Assembly (NCBI RefSeq): GCF_000004075.3
Contig: NW_022279527.1
Coordinates: forward strand, 43,958-107,957
Source: Cucumis sativus
Taxonomy: Eukaryota; Streptophyta; Magnoliopsida; Cucurbitales; Cucurbitaceae
Direction: 5' to 3'
DNA length: 64,000 nucleotides
Of the stretch, positions 54,633 through 64,000 are shown piece after piece. The position numbers and the translations under genes are program-made. The number at the start of each line of letters is the position of its first letter. The first letter of the stretch is position 1. The notes under the pieces are model-generated. The model was not told the DNA's origin, did no database searches, and saw nothing but the letters and a program-made list of their open reading frames with translations.

Positions 54633-56693
54633 CACTAGAAGAAATTTGCCATTCAATATCGGTTTAAAATCGACATTAATGATCTTTGGTGTCAGTTCGG
54701 AACGACATTAATGATCTTTGGTGTCAGTTCGGAACTGACATCTATGCTAGCGTTATTAAAGGCCTTTAATGTCGTTTTTGCTTTGATGTCGGTTTAAAAA
54801 CGATATCAAATGCATCAGTAATGTCGTATGGTCATTGATGTTGGTTTAAAACCGACATTTTTTATGGTGCTATTGTTGACCTTTAGTGTCGGTTTGCCTT
54901 TGATATCGTTTTTAAACCGACATTAAAGTCTTGTTTTTGGATCTATTTTTACAAAAAAAAATATATAATTATTGCATTATTGTTCATTTTTTATAAACTG
55001 ACATTAGATACGTGTAAATAAATATTTTTTTCTCACGCCAACAAATCAATAAAATTAATATTATTTTAGGAACTACAATATTTTTCTTTTACATTTGTAT
55101 ATAGAAAATGAAATCTTAATATTGCGTTTGTATATACATTCTATAATAATACATGAAACTAGATCCTAATACAAGACTTAAATAAGAAATCTTAAACGCT
55201 TTCACAATCTTCAACTTCAACAATTGCTTCCATCTACTTAGCTTAGCTTGGCTGGCTATCTAAGACCAAAATATACTTTACAACCTGGGGAAGATTAAAT
55301 CTAGAATTTGCAAAATTAGTACATATTATTTAAAATCAAACTAAACAGACTGCAATCTAAATGTGGAAAATTAAAAATTACCACAAAGTTTCAGTAGAGT
55401 AAATAATGTAGCAGCAACAAAGAAGACAATTGAAATGGCAACCCAAAAGTGCTGCAAAAATAAAGAAGAAAATAAGCTTTGATCAAACAACTCATTAAGA
55501 AGAAGAAAATAACCTAATTTGGTTCTTCAAAGATCTATAAGAAAAAGAGGAATACAACTAAAGAATAATTATACCATCCTCGACTCTTACTTCAAAGCAA
55601 ATTTTGAATGTTCAATTTAGCAATGCTAGTCTATAGGCTTCTTACTCTTAATTGTATAAATTTACCCATCAATAGCAACATTGTTTTTATAGAGAAAGTT
55701 AAACAATGGAGATGATAAATAATCTTACAAACTCCTATTGGATCGTTTTTCTTTTCAAATGAAAATAGTTAATTTATTTCATTTATGGAAGGTGAAAATC
55801 TCAAATATATAGTAAAAGAACATGGAATATAAGGAAGCCCATAAAAAGAAGAGACTCCACTAGCTAGGTATTGATCAAAGATAAATATATGGATAAATAG
55901 ATGCAACCTACAAATATATCAAAACAGACTAATACTCAAACTAAACTAAAGAAAACAAAAACATTTACTACTAAAAGATAAAATAAAACACAATTCAAAA
56001 CAATTAATTACCAAGATTGATCTCAATCGAAAACCAAAACGCATCACATTATGAAGATATTGTGCTTCACATAACACTCCAAATAGCTATACCAAAATTA
56101 CTTACTCTACATTTTCCATTTTGGCAAATCCACCTACAAGAATGGTAGTTACCAAGCTCATTTCTATGTCTTCTCTTCTTTCATTTTTCTAACAAAAGAT
56201 AGTATGAATAAGGCTGCACATTTGAAAAAATAAAGACAATTAATAATCAATAATGCTACCTAGCAGTCACAAGTTAACAATCAAATGAAGAAACCCAAGG
56301 ATTTTTGCAGCGGAAGCACGATGAAGATTGGTTGCCGTTCGCGATCTAGGGTCAAAGATTGAGAAGAGAACAAAATTAGAAACCAACTTGGAGAGAAAGA
56401 AAAGAAAAATTGATAGGGAAAGAGTAGAGTAAGAAAGAGAAAAGTAAGAAAGAGAGGAAAATTTTAGTTTTTAAAACCTAACAATTTTTTAAAAAGAAAT
56501 TAAAAATGAGGGGTCATTAATGTCAGTTTTTACAAAATACAAAAAATTAAAAAAATAAAATCATTAATGTCGATTTAAAAACGACATTAAACCCTTATCA
56601 TTAATGTCGGTTTGATCCACCTTTTCAAAAACGACAATAAAGACAATTTTTCATTTTTTTCACCTGACACTACAACCCAGATTTGTTGTAGTG
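54633..56693. mobile_element. CACTA transposon, non-autonomous, TTA target duplication
   Basis: Left end CACTAGAAGAAATTTG and right end (reverse complement) CACTACAACAAATCTG agree at 13 of 16 bases. TTA flanks both ends (54630-54632 and 56694-56696), the 3-bp duplication expected for CACTA elements, and the flanks together rebuild repeat unit 2. Subterminal regions hold many copies of a TTTAATGTCGGTTTAAAA-like motif in both directions, the normal transposase-binding layout. The 2.06-kb interior is AT-rich with no transposase frame. At 56669-56693 the right end is a perfect 10-bp palindrome (ACACTACAAC/GTTGTAGTGT). Confidence 0.78.
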
Positions 56694-57033
56694 TTATTAT
56701 GGGTTGATGTATCTTTTTCAGATAAAAAATCCTATTTGCTAAAATTCAAAAGAAAAAGTTGTTTTGTCATTTTTAAAATGACCATAAAAACGTTATTATA
56801 TCTCTTATGACAAAGAGTGTGGATTTACTAGTCCATATTTGACTTGTTTTTTGTTGGTAAAATTGGATAAGATCGCATTATATTGATATAATTACACTAA
56901 TGACACTCTTAAATCAATATTAATAGAAATTATAATTTAATTAATGTTATTAAGTTAAATGAATATAGTTTAAAAGTCATTCTCAACACAATTAATGTAA
57001 TTGTTTTTTAAATTTAATTCATTTTCACATCTT
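56694..57033. repeat. AT-rich duplication, unit 2 continued
   Basis: Matches unit 1 from about 53925 to 54217 (TTGCTAAAATTCA, GTTATATCTCTT, GACAAAGAGTGTGGAT, TTTGTTGGTAAAATTG). It leads into the second, much longer GT tract. Confidence 0.85.
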
Positions 57034-57930
57034 TGTGCATATGTACGCGTGTGCGTGTGTGTGCGCATATGTGCGAGTGCACGTTTGCCCGTGTGGGTTG
57101 ATGTGCGTGTGCTTGTGTGCATGTGTGTATGTGTGTGTAGATGTGTGTGCATGCGCATGTGCGCATGTATGTGGGTGTGTACGTATGCGTGTGCGCGTGC
57201 GTGTGCTTGTGTGTGCGTGTGAAAGTGTGCGTGTGTCTGTGTGGGTGTGTGTGTGCTCGTGTGTGTTAGTGCGTATGTGTCCGTGTGCATGAGTGTGCAT
57301 GTGCGCGTGCGTGCATGTGTGTGGGTGTGTGTGTGTGCATGTGTGCAAGTGCGCATATGTTTGTGTGGGTGGGTGTGCGTATGTTCGTACATGTATGTGT
57401 GTGTGTGTGCGCGTGCGTGTCTGGATGTGTGTGTGCGTTCATGCGTGTGTTCGTGTGCGTGCATGCGCATGGGCGTGCTTGTGTGTGGATGTATGCATGT
57501 GCGTGTGCAAGTGCACGTGTGCCAATGTGGGTGGGTGTACGTGTGCTTGTGTGTATGAGTGCACATGTGCCCGTGTGGGTGCGCGTGCGTGCATGTGTGT
57601 CGGTGCGTGTGTGCAAGTGCGCATGTGCCCGTGTGGGTCGGTGTGCGTGTGCGAGTGCATGTGTGTGCACGTGTGTGTGTGTGCGTATGTGTTCGTGTGT
57701 GTGCATGTGCATGTGAGCGCGCGTGTGTGCATGCGCATTTGTGCGCGTGTATGTGCTTGTACGCGCATGTGCCCGTGTAGGTGGGTGTGCGTGTGTGTGA
57801 GTGTGCATGTGCCCGTATGGATGGACGTGCGTGTTTGCGTGCATGTGTCTGTGGATGTGTGCATGCGTTCATGCGTGTGTTCGTGTGTGTGCACGTGTGT
57901 GTGTGGGTGTGTGCGTGTGCGTGTGCAAGA
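57034..57930. repeat. GT-rich cryptic microsatellite, about 900 bp
   Basis: Almost wholly alternating purine-pyrimidine of TG, CG and CA steps, with no fixed longer unit. It yields long His/Thr/Ala-rich open frames on the minus strand and Cys/Val/Arg-rich ones on the plus strand, in several phases at once, which marks them as composition artefacts. Such tracts can adopt left-handed helix. Confidence 0.92.
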
Positions 57931-57944
57931 AAAGGAAAAAAAAT

Positions 57945-59871
57945 GATTATTTTGATGATGCTACTCGAGATTGTGTCTCTCGAATCGTAAGTTTGCTTGC
58001 GATTTACTTATATACAATATTTAATCTTTTGTTAACTTAGTTAATGATGAATACTTGTATTGTTCTATAGGATGCATTAGCTGAAACACATAGAGATGAG
58101 GACATATTGACTGAGTCATTGGGCTCTAAGGAGCATGGTGGACGTGTACGTGGCATGGGTGGTTTTGTCTCTCAATCACTATATTTCAAGACAGTGAAAG
58201 GGAAAGAGAAAATTGCAAGTTCTCAAGTTGTAGAAGATGACTCAAAAAGCAAAAGTTACAAAAAGGGTCATAATCACTTGAGATCGTCCATCAGAAGTGT
58301 TAACATAGATCTCTATGCCGATGAGGATTTGGGCAACACACCTATGAACGAAGGAGTGAAGGTAATTAACTTTGTTGTCACTTTTAAAATTTTAATGTTT
58401 ATAGGATAAATTGTTCTTAATGATGCTTTTAATACTTGTAAAGTAAACACCGTGCAAATTGGCTATAGGAACAATTAATAATATTGTTGCAATAGCAACC
58501 GTACTTGATGATAGCAATGGTGGTCCCAATGTTAAAATCTTGGTGGACTTGCTCACAGGAGGAGATTGTAGTTTACCTATTCCAATGAAGGGCAAGATAG
58601 AGACTTTAAATCAAGCATTAGGTAATATTGTTGAATGACCTCGTTGACTTGTTTATGTGCTATTGAAGCTTTGATATTTATTTGTGATTGTATTTTAGGT
58701 TTTGATATTATTTTGTTTGTGCTTGGAGCATTCAACCCCAAAGGATGTTCTGTATTCTTCAAATTACATAAATGTTAATGGAACCATTAAGCTCTTATAT
58801 GGACATGTCGTGAACAATATGAAGGATGTAGATATGGTTCGCATCCTAATGAACGAGCTAATATTCGGTAAAAACAAATTCATTTATTTAGCTCGTTAGG
58901 ACTTGCTCCATTATTGCGGCATGGTAGAAATAGGCTATATGTGCATCCTAGCATACATTACGTAAGTAAACATCTTTTACTCATCTTTATGTCCAATACT
59001 ATAGCTATAGTTATTTTGTTCCTTTTTAACTACGGTTGCTTTTACTTAGATATCTTTGGGATGAATGTGATTGTGGAAGCAAGTTTTTTGTTATGACCAA
59101 GCAAAAATAACATCACATATCAAGGATCGCGATCTTCGATCCAGAAATTTTGCCAACCAGTTAGAAGCGGCTACCTTGGAACAAATAGTTCTAATTCCGT
59201 ATAATACTGGGTAAATAAATAAGATTAACACATTATTATGTTTTTCATTGAGGTTAAATGTATACTCACATTGAAGATGTTTATTGTAGTTTTCATTGGA
59301 TGTTGCATGTCATCGATCTTCGAGAGAACTGTGTTTATGTTTTGGACTCTCTTCAAAGTAAAGTTAACGAAGACATCCATGGAGTCATAAATGTGACTTA
59401 TGATTTACTTCTTATTTGACTTCATTGTCTTCTAATTCTAATGTTTCCAAATGTATAGAGGATTAAAAACATGGCAAGCTAAGCATGATTTACAACATTA
59501 TCGGTCAATCCGAAATGGAAACCTATAAAGGTAATTTGCATTGACACATAATTATTTTCAATGAAACATAAGAATAATTTGTATGTAATTTATATACATG
59601 CAGTGTCCTCGTCAATTGGATTCGGTTGGGTGTGGGTATTATGTCCAAAAGTATATACATGAAATCGTGCATATTTCTAGTACTCCCATCACTAGCCTTG
59701 TAAGTTTCTACTTTCACTTTTTATATGTTACAAATTACATAAATTATCTAAACTTATTCTTTTCATACCTTTCTTTTTACGTAGTTTAATACAAAAAAGT
59801 GCATATACGCAAGAGGAGATTGACGAGATTCGAACAAAATATGCAAGCTTTGTTAGCCGATTTGTGTAAGC
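57945..59871 (+). pseudogene. CACTA accessory gene with Ulp1 (C48) protease domain
   Basis: Exons with AG/GT borders: 57945-57986 ([14 protein letters not shown]), 58071-58361 (LGSKEHGGRVRGMGGFVSQS), 58469-58621 (NNIVAIATVLDDSNGG), about 59096-59213 (ATLEQIVLIPYNTG), 59291-59400 (HWMLHVIDLRENCVYVLDSL), about 59458-59529 (LKTWQAKHDLQ, frameshift near 59508), 59605-59700 (CPRQLDSVGCGYYVQKYIHE) and about 59785-59871 (TQEEIDEIRTKYASFV, TAA). The HGGRVRG motif is typical of plant En/Spm accessory proteins. The Ulp1 catalytic set His (HW), Asp (LDS), Gln and Cys (Q at -6 of C in PRQLDSVGC) is present. Exons between 58700 and 59090 are decayed. Such domains would cut SUMO-like conjugates. It is likely non-functional as it stands. 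Confidence 0.7.
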
Positions 59872-60196
59872 TTTTACACTTTTTTTGTAGTATATAAGTT
59901 ACTAGTACTAATACTAATTGTTTTAATATATAAGCTGCGAGATTCTAGTACTACTTGTTGTACATACTTTAATTTTGAGGTTTTCTGCTTGTAGTAGTTT
60001 ATGAATAAGTGTTGTATTGTAGTGTTTTAGGTGTTGACTTTAGAGTGTATTTGTTGTAGTACTATGTGGAAAGTGTGTATTAGTGGAGGAATTTGTTGTA
60101 CACATACTTTAATACTTTACATATTATTTACTTGATTGATATGTGTATTTTTGTAGTATTATGAAAGTGTGGAAAAGTGTATTTTTGTAGTTTTCC
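59872..60196. other. AT-rich 3' part of the CACTA interior
   Basis: Follows the Ulp1 stop; TTGTAGTA and GTGTATT phrases lead into the minisatellite. No gene seen. Confidence 0.4.
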
Positions 60197-60775
60197 ATGG
60201 AAGTGTGGAAGTGTATGTGCTGGTTTTGTGGCCTCTTACCATGTTGAATTCTATAGCTAGAAATAGTATTAGTTTGCCATTGGATGTGTGGAAGTGTATG
60301 CTGGTTTTGTAGGGGTTGATCTTCCTTGTAGGTGAAATGGAAATATTGGTTTGCCATGGAAGTGTGGAAATGTATGTGTTGGTTTTGTAGGTTTCTTACA
60401 TGTTGAATTCTATAGCTAGAAATAGTATTAGTTTGCCATTGGATGTGTGGAAGTGTATGCTTGTTTTGTAGGTGTTGATCTTCTTCCTTGTAGGTGAAAT
60501 GGAAATATTGGTTTGCTATGGAAGTGTGGAAAAATGTATATATGTTGGGTTTTTAGGTGTTGAATTCTGTAGCTAGAAATATTATTAGTTTGCATCGAAG
60601 TGTGGAAGTGTATGTGCTGGTTTTGTAGGTTTGAATTCTATATAGCTAGAAATAGTATTAGTTTGCCATTGGATGTGTGGAAGTGTATGCTTGTTTTGTA
60701 GGTGTTGATCTTCTGCCTTGCAGGTGAAATATGGAAGTAATATATAAGGTTTGCCATGGAGTGGTAGACAGCTAG
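60197..60775. repeat. 160-bp tandem repeat inside the CACTA element
   Basis: Units start at AAGTGTGGAA near 60200, 60360 and 60522, with a shortened unit at 60598. Each contains GTTGAATTCTATAGCTAGAA, AGTATTAGTTTGCCATTGG and TGTAGGTGAAATGGAA. About 3.5 copies. Confidence 0.88.
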
Positions 60776-61169
60776 CAATCATGCAACAATTATTTTTTAT
60801 ATTTTTTTAATATTCGATGACGAACATTTCATGTCGTAATTCGTAACAAATAATGTCGATTTCGACACCATGAAAAATAATTAAAATAAATAAATTAAAA
60901 AAACAAACAAGGCTTTGATGTCGGTTTAAAAACGACATTAAAGGAAAACCAACAGTAAAGGTCAACAATTACGCCATAAAAAATGTTGATTTAAAACCGA
61001 CATCAGTGGCCATCAATGATGCATTTGATGTCATTTTTAAACTGACATCAAAGCAAAAATGACATTAAAGGCCTTTAATAACGCTAGCATAGATGTCAAT
61101 TCCGAACTGACACCAAAGGCCATTAATGTCGGTTCTAAACTGACAATAAAGAGCAAATTTCTTCTAGTG

Positions 61170-61424
61170 TTTGCTCCATATTATAAGTAGATTTTCATTT
61201 AGCTAACTGCTAAAGTGAACTTATGGACTTCCACTTAGGGTTCAGTCGTTATATTCTCGATAGTCGAGCCCCATATTATTCTCGATAGCCGAGCCCCATA
61301 TTGTTTGCAATGGAATGAGTCCTCACATTATAACCCTTGAGGAGACGAACATGAGAGCTTTTCCTTCTCGTAACACGAAGAAGTGAAAGATTAGCTCTAT
61401 TACTTGTCACCAGGGAGCATTATT
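61170..61424. other. Spacer with a 24-bp doublet
   Basis: ATTCTCGATAGTCGAGCCCC occurs at about 61252 and, with one change, at about 61277. No gene recognised. Confidence 0.5.
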
Positions 61425-61735
61425 TCATGGGAGTAGATGTAGAGACAATATTTGGAAAAGTTCTTTTCAACCTTTTATGCTACTAGTGTGAGGAAGAAAA
61501 TCTATGGCATCACACAAGGAAAGGATGAATCACTTTACGATTATTGGGGGAGATACTTGGCTCAGTGCCAAGTTTTTCATCATTAGGTACAGAACCATAT
61601 GTTGATTCAATATTTATATGGGTGATTGTTGCAATGAGATAAAATGATTATTGATGTGGAGGCATGAGGTGCTCTTAAGGATAATACGACAACTAAAGTA
61701 AATAAATTGATTTCACTTTGAAATGTAAATTTATT
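61425..61735 (+). pseudogene. Gypsy gag fragment (Athila-like)
   Basis: Plus-strand translation gives LEKFFSTFYATSVRKKIYGI, TQGKDESLYDYWGRYLAQC and, after a TAG, NHMLIQYLYGW. This is the conserved block of retrotransposon Gag in Athila/Tat-type gypsy elements. It has at least two stops and no neighbouring pol. Confidence 0.55.
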
Positions 61736-62660
61736 AGGTCCCTTCCTAGTATGTAAAGGGTATTAAGGTTATTACATATTGACTGTAATTTGAAATGTTC
61801 ATATTTATTTTGAAAATTAGTATAATGTATGGTGATATATTATAATATAAAATTTATCTTTTAATTGAACTTTATTATATAAATTTAATTTTGTATATGA
61901 TTTAAAATTAATTTATGAAATAATAAATATTTGAATGAGTTCAAATATTAATTTAATATGAATTAAATTTGTAATAAAACTATAGATTAAAATTTAATAC
62001 GTATATGATACAAATTCAAACAATAGGTTATGAGAGAAATTTATATATGAGTATGATTCAAATCTATATTAAATCAAATATAAAATATTTAATTTAGAAA
62101 TTAAATAATTGAAGAATTAATTAATAATTTAGTTTAATTCTATTTAATTAAATTAAAACTATTGGTTATGTGAGAGATATTCATTTAAATGTGATTTAAA
62201 TAATTATTATATATATTAACTAATTATTTTAGTGTTAATCAAATTTAAGTGGAATTTTCAAATATACTAATTAAATTGAAACTAATTAGCATAATAATTA
62301 AATTCTCTATAGCACATTTGAGTCTTTTTGTAAATAGTTTCAATTTTTTGCTATATTTTGTAAATAGTTTTAACTTTTTTGCTATTTGTGATCATTAATT
62401 TAAATTAAGATAATAACTTCCATATGTGGGTGTTATTTAGAGAATGTGGGATGCTCCCGTATTCCTATATCCAAGTGGCGGTGATTTCCAATTAAATATT
62501 AATTAGATTAATTTAAGAGTAATTTACATAAATGTAGAAAAATCCAAAATATTTATGGTTCGTATAACAAAATAAGAAAAGTCCATGATGCGAGATTATT
62601 TTTTCACAAATTCCATAGACGTCCTTGCGATTTATATCTTCTTTGTGATTTATTAATAAC
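61736..62660. other. No gene recognised; very AT-rich
   Basis: Dominated by TTAAAT/AATTAA text. It could be non-coding sequence of the same gypsy element; no LTR edge identified. Confidence 0.3.
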
Positions 62661-62965
62661 GGGTCATCTCGATGCAATTAAGGTCGAGATCGAATAACTA
62701 AATGCAAAAAAAATTCATTTCGGAGCATCTCAATGTAATGTATGCCCAAGATTAAATAGAATAAAGACAGAATTCTTTCATCCCGAGCCATTTCAGTGCA
62801 ATTAAGGCCTGAGATCGAATAACTAAAGGCAGAAGTCTTTCATAATGTAGCATCTTAGGACAATGTATGCTCGAGACTGAATAAAATAAAGGTAAATTTG
62901 TTTCATCCCAGGCCATCTCTCGGTGCAATTAAGGTTCAAGATCGAATAACTAAAGATAGAAGTCG
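62661..62965. repeat. 124-bp tandem repeat, about 2.5 copies
   Basis: GCAATTAAGG.C.AGATCGAATAACTAAA occurs at about 62674, 62798 and 62924. Each is paired with a related half unit (CATCT.A..CAATGTATGC..GA), so the unit itself is two diverged halves. Confidence 0.82.
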
Positions 62966-63914
62966 ATCGCTCCGGTTATTGAGGTGTTGTTTCTCTTCAA
63001 CAATCAGGACTTAGTGTTAGTAAATGGTGAATGAAAATTATACTCAATCTAGGCGATATATCACTAAGCATGTTAACTGCATGTGAATTGCTCACTAGAC
63101 CTTCATATCGTGTGGCAACTAAGTCCTCTTGAGTACAAGTTTTCTTACTACTTGTCCAAGTGCAAGTGAAATGGTAGGTTTACCAGGGTGATCCCGGGTC
63201 GAACATAAGGAATTGATTCAAGATATTAATTTTAGGTATTACTTATCATCTAGGCAGTATAAAAGAATTAAAGAATAACGAATGGTATAAAAGAAATACA
63301 AGAACAAACTACCACTAGATATCTACGCTTAGAGATTCTATAAAAGGGAATATGGATGACAAAATAGAAATGGGAACTAACTTGTATGCAAGAAAGAGCA
63401 AAGGAATGTCTTTGTGTTATAATGCGATTAAGTAACACGACAACTTTAATAGGATATATCTCGCTCAACTAACTTATAATTAAGAAGTGCTCCTCTCAGA
63501 GTCATTAAACGTCACATATGGTCACCTCTCAGAATCCATATGATTAAGTGTGCTTAGGAGAGATATATCTAGAAGATTTCACTTATAAAACGTATAGAGC
63601 ATCGCAATTAAGGACAACAACCTCTCGGTGCTAATGTTCACACTTTTTCATCTCTCGTATACAAATGATGGAAGTTATCTCACTAAGGTGGAGTTCGTCG
63701 CGAAACTCCCCTTGCACGTATTAGCCTTATCCTTGCTACTTGCCCTCTCGAGTAGTTGGCGATTGACGTTGGCTAAGCGATGAGCATAGCCTAACTAATG
63801 CGACGAGAATTATAAACTAAACTTCTTATCAATAACTTATCGCTAAATTAAACTACTAATAACACATTGACAAGTGAAAAGTAAAGAGGTATTGAATTGA
63901 AAAGGTATAAACAT
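62966..63914. other. No gene recognised; possibly gypsy non-coding region
   Basis: Contains CAAGTGCAAGTGAAATGG, CCCGGGTCGAACATAAGGAA and CACCTCTCAGAATCCATATG phrases that recall leader regions of plant gypsy elements, but no primer-binding site or LTR edge was found. No supported reading frame. Confidence 0.3.
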
Positions 63915-64000
63915 GTAATATATAAAAGAACCAAGCGCATTTTGACCCAACTTGCTTAACTTTTCTACTTCCAACGGGCTATTGTTGCTTCGGCCAAGAG
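63915..64000. repeat. 107-bp satellite reappears
   Basis: AACCAAGCGCATTTTGACCC, then CTTAACTTTTCTACTTCCAA and GGGCTATTGTTGCTTCGGCC match the 43065-47777 monomer in the same direction (closest in wording to variants near 45530). It continues beyond the window. Confidence 0.88.

Larger units (their letters stand above)
57945..61169 (+). mobile_element. Right part of a second CACTA element
   Basis: The right terminus ends TTTCTTCTAGTG at 61169, the reverse complement of the left end of the element at 54633 (CACTAGAAGAAA). The last 265 bp hold the same TTAAAACCGACAT-type subterminal motifs and, inverted, align with 54640-54930 over long stretches. Its left end is missing: coding sequence begins directly after the GT tract. 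The three bases after 61169 are TTT. Confidence 0.7.

Noticed and set aside
56970-57946. Long His/Thr/Ala-rich (minus) and Cys/Val/Arg-rich (plus) open frames
   Set aside because: They occur in several phases on both strands at once, across a GT-alternating tract; such frames arise from composition and show no domain.
1-64000. tRNA or rRNA genes
   Set aside because: No cloverleaf with A and B boxes and no rRNA core text were noticed; the TGGTATCAGAGC sites are primer-binding sites, not tRNA genes.

Overview
The window looks like nuclear DNA of a eudicot plant, from a gene-poor, repeat-rich and probably pericentromeric region. It is AT-rich and holds broken Ty1/copia, Ty3/gypsy, L1-type LINE and CACTA elements, two satellite arrays, and intron-bearing fragments of known plant genes. 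A cucurbit source is my impression from the style of the elements, not something shown. Only one gene looks intact: a small PMEI/invertase-inhibitor gene on the minus strand at 17857-18375.

Layout. 1-5.9 kb: nested retrotransposons (gypsy LTR inside a copia pol; gypsy pol with a 223-bp 3' LTR). 6.0 kb: last exon of a UPL6-type HECT ligase. 8.7-13.5 kb: three exons of a PLAA/DOA1-type WD40 gene, split by a gypsy element and a solo LTR. 13.9-16.35 kb: second gypsy pol. 16.4-18.7 kb: the PMEI gene between direct repeats. 18.9-20.8 kb: five decayed exons of plastid release factor RF1. 23.4-26.9 kb: kinesin-12 exons, a gypsy pol fragment and a three-copy 146-bp repeat. 28.2-29.3 kb: tandem repeat. 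29.3-31.9 kb: internally deleted gypsy and a LINE.

31.9-53.45 kb is the most unusual part. The 5' end of a DUF1338 gene (plastid 2-oxoadipate dioxygenase/decarboxylase, FLO7/HglS type) has been copied about ten times: transit peptide exon, intron 1, exon 2 and the start of intron 2. A downstream exon of the same family is copied twice. Most copies that retain the region carry the same frameshift, so a broken copy was amplified. The copies are interleaved with fragments of SWAP70, a PDS5-like lysine-rich tail and an unidentified acidic gene, with a 160-bp satellite (39.6-42.4 kb, holding a solo LTR) and a 107-bp satellite (43.07-47.78 kb, about 44 monomers).

53.45-61.2 kb: an AT-rich unit with a GT tract is duplicated. 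A CACTA element with TTA target-site duplications sits in the second unit. Next come a 900-bp GT-rich tract and the right half of another CACTA element with a Ulp1 (C48) protease gene. 61.4-63.9 kb: a gypsy gag remnant and short repeats. The 107-bp satellite returns in the last 86 bases, so the 47.8-63.9 kb block probably lies within that array. There is no operon-like cooperation: the unity of the window is its history of transposition, template-switch duplication and satellite growth.
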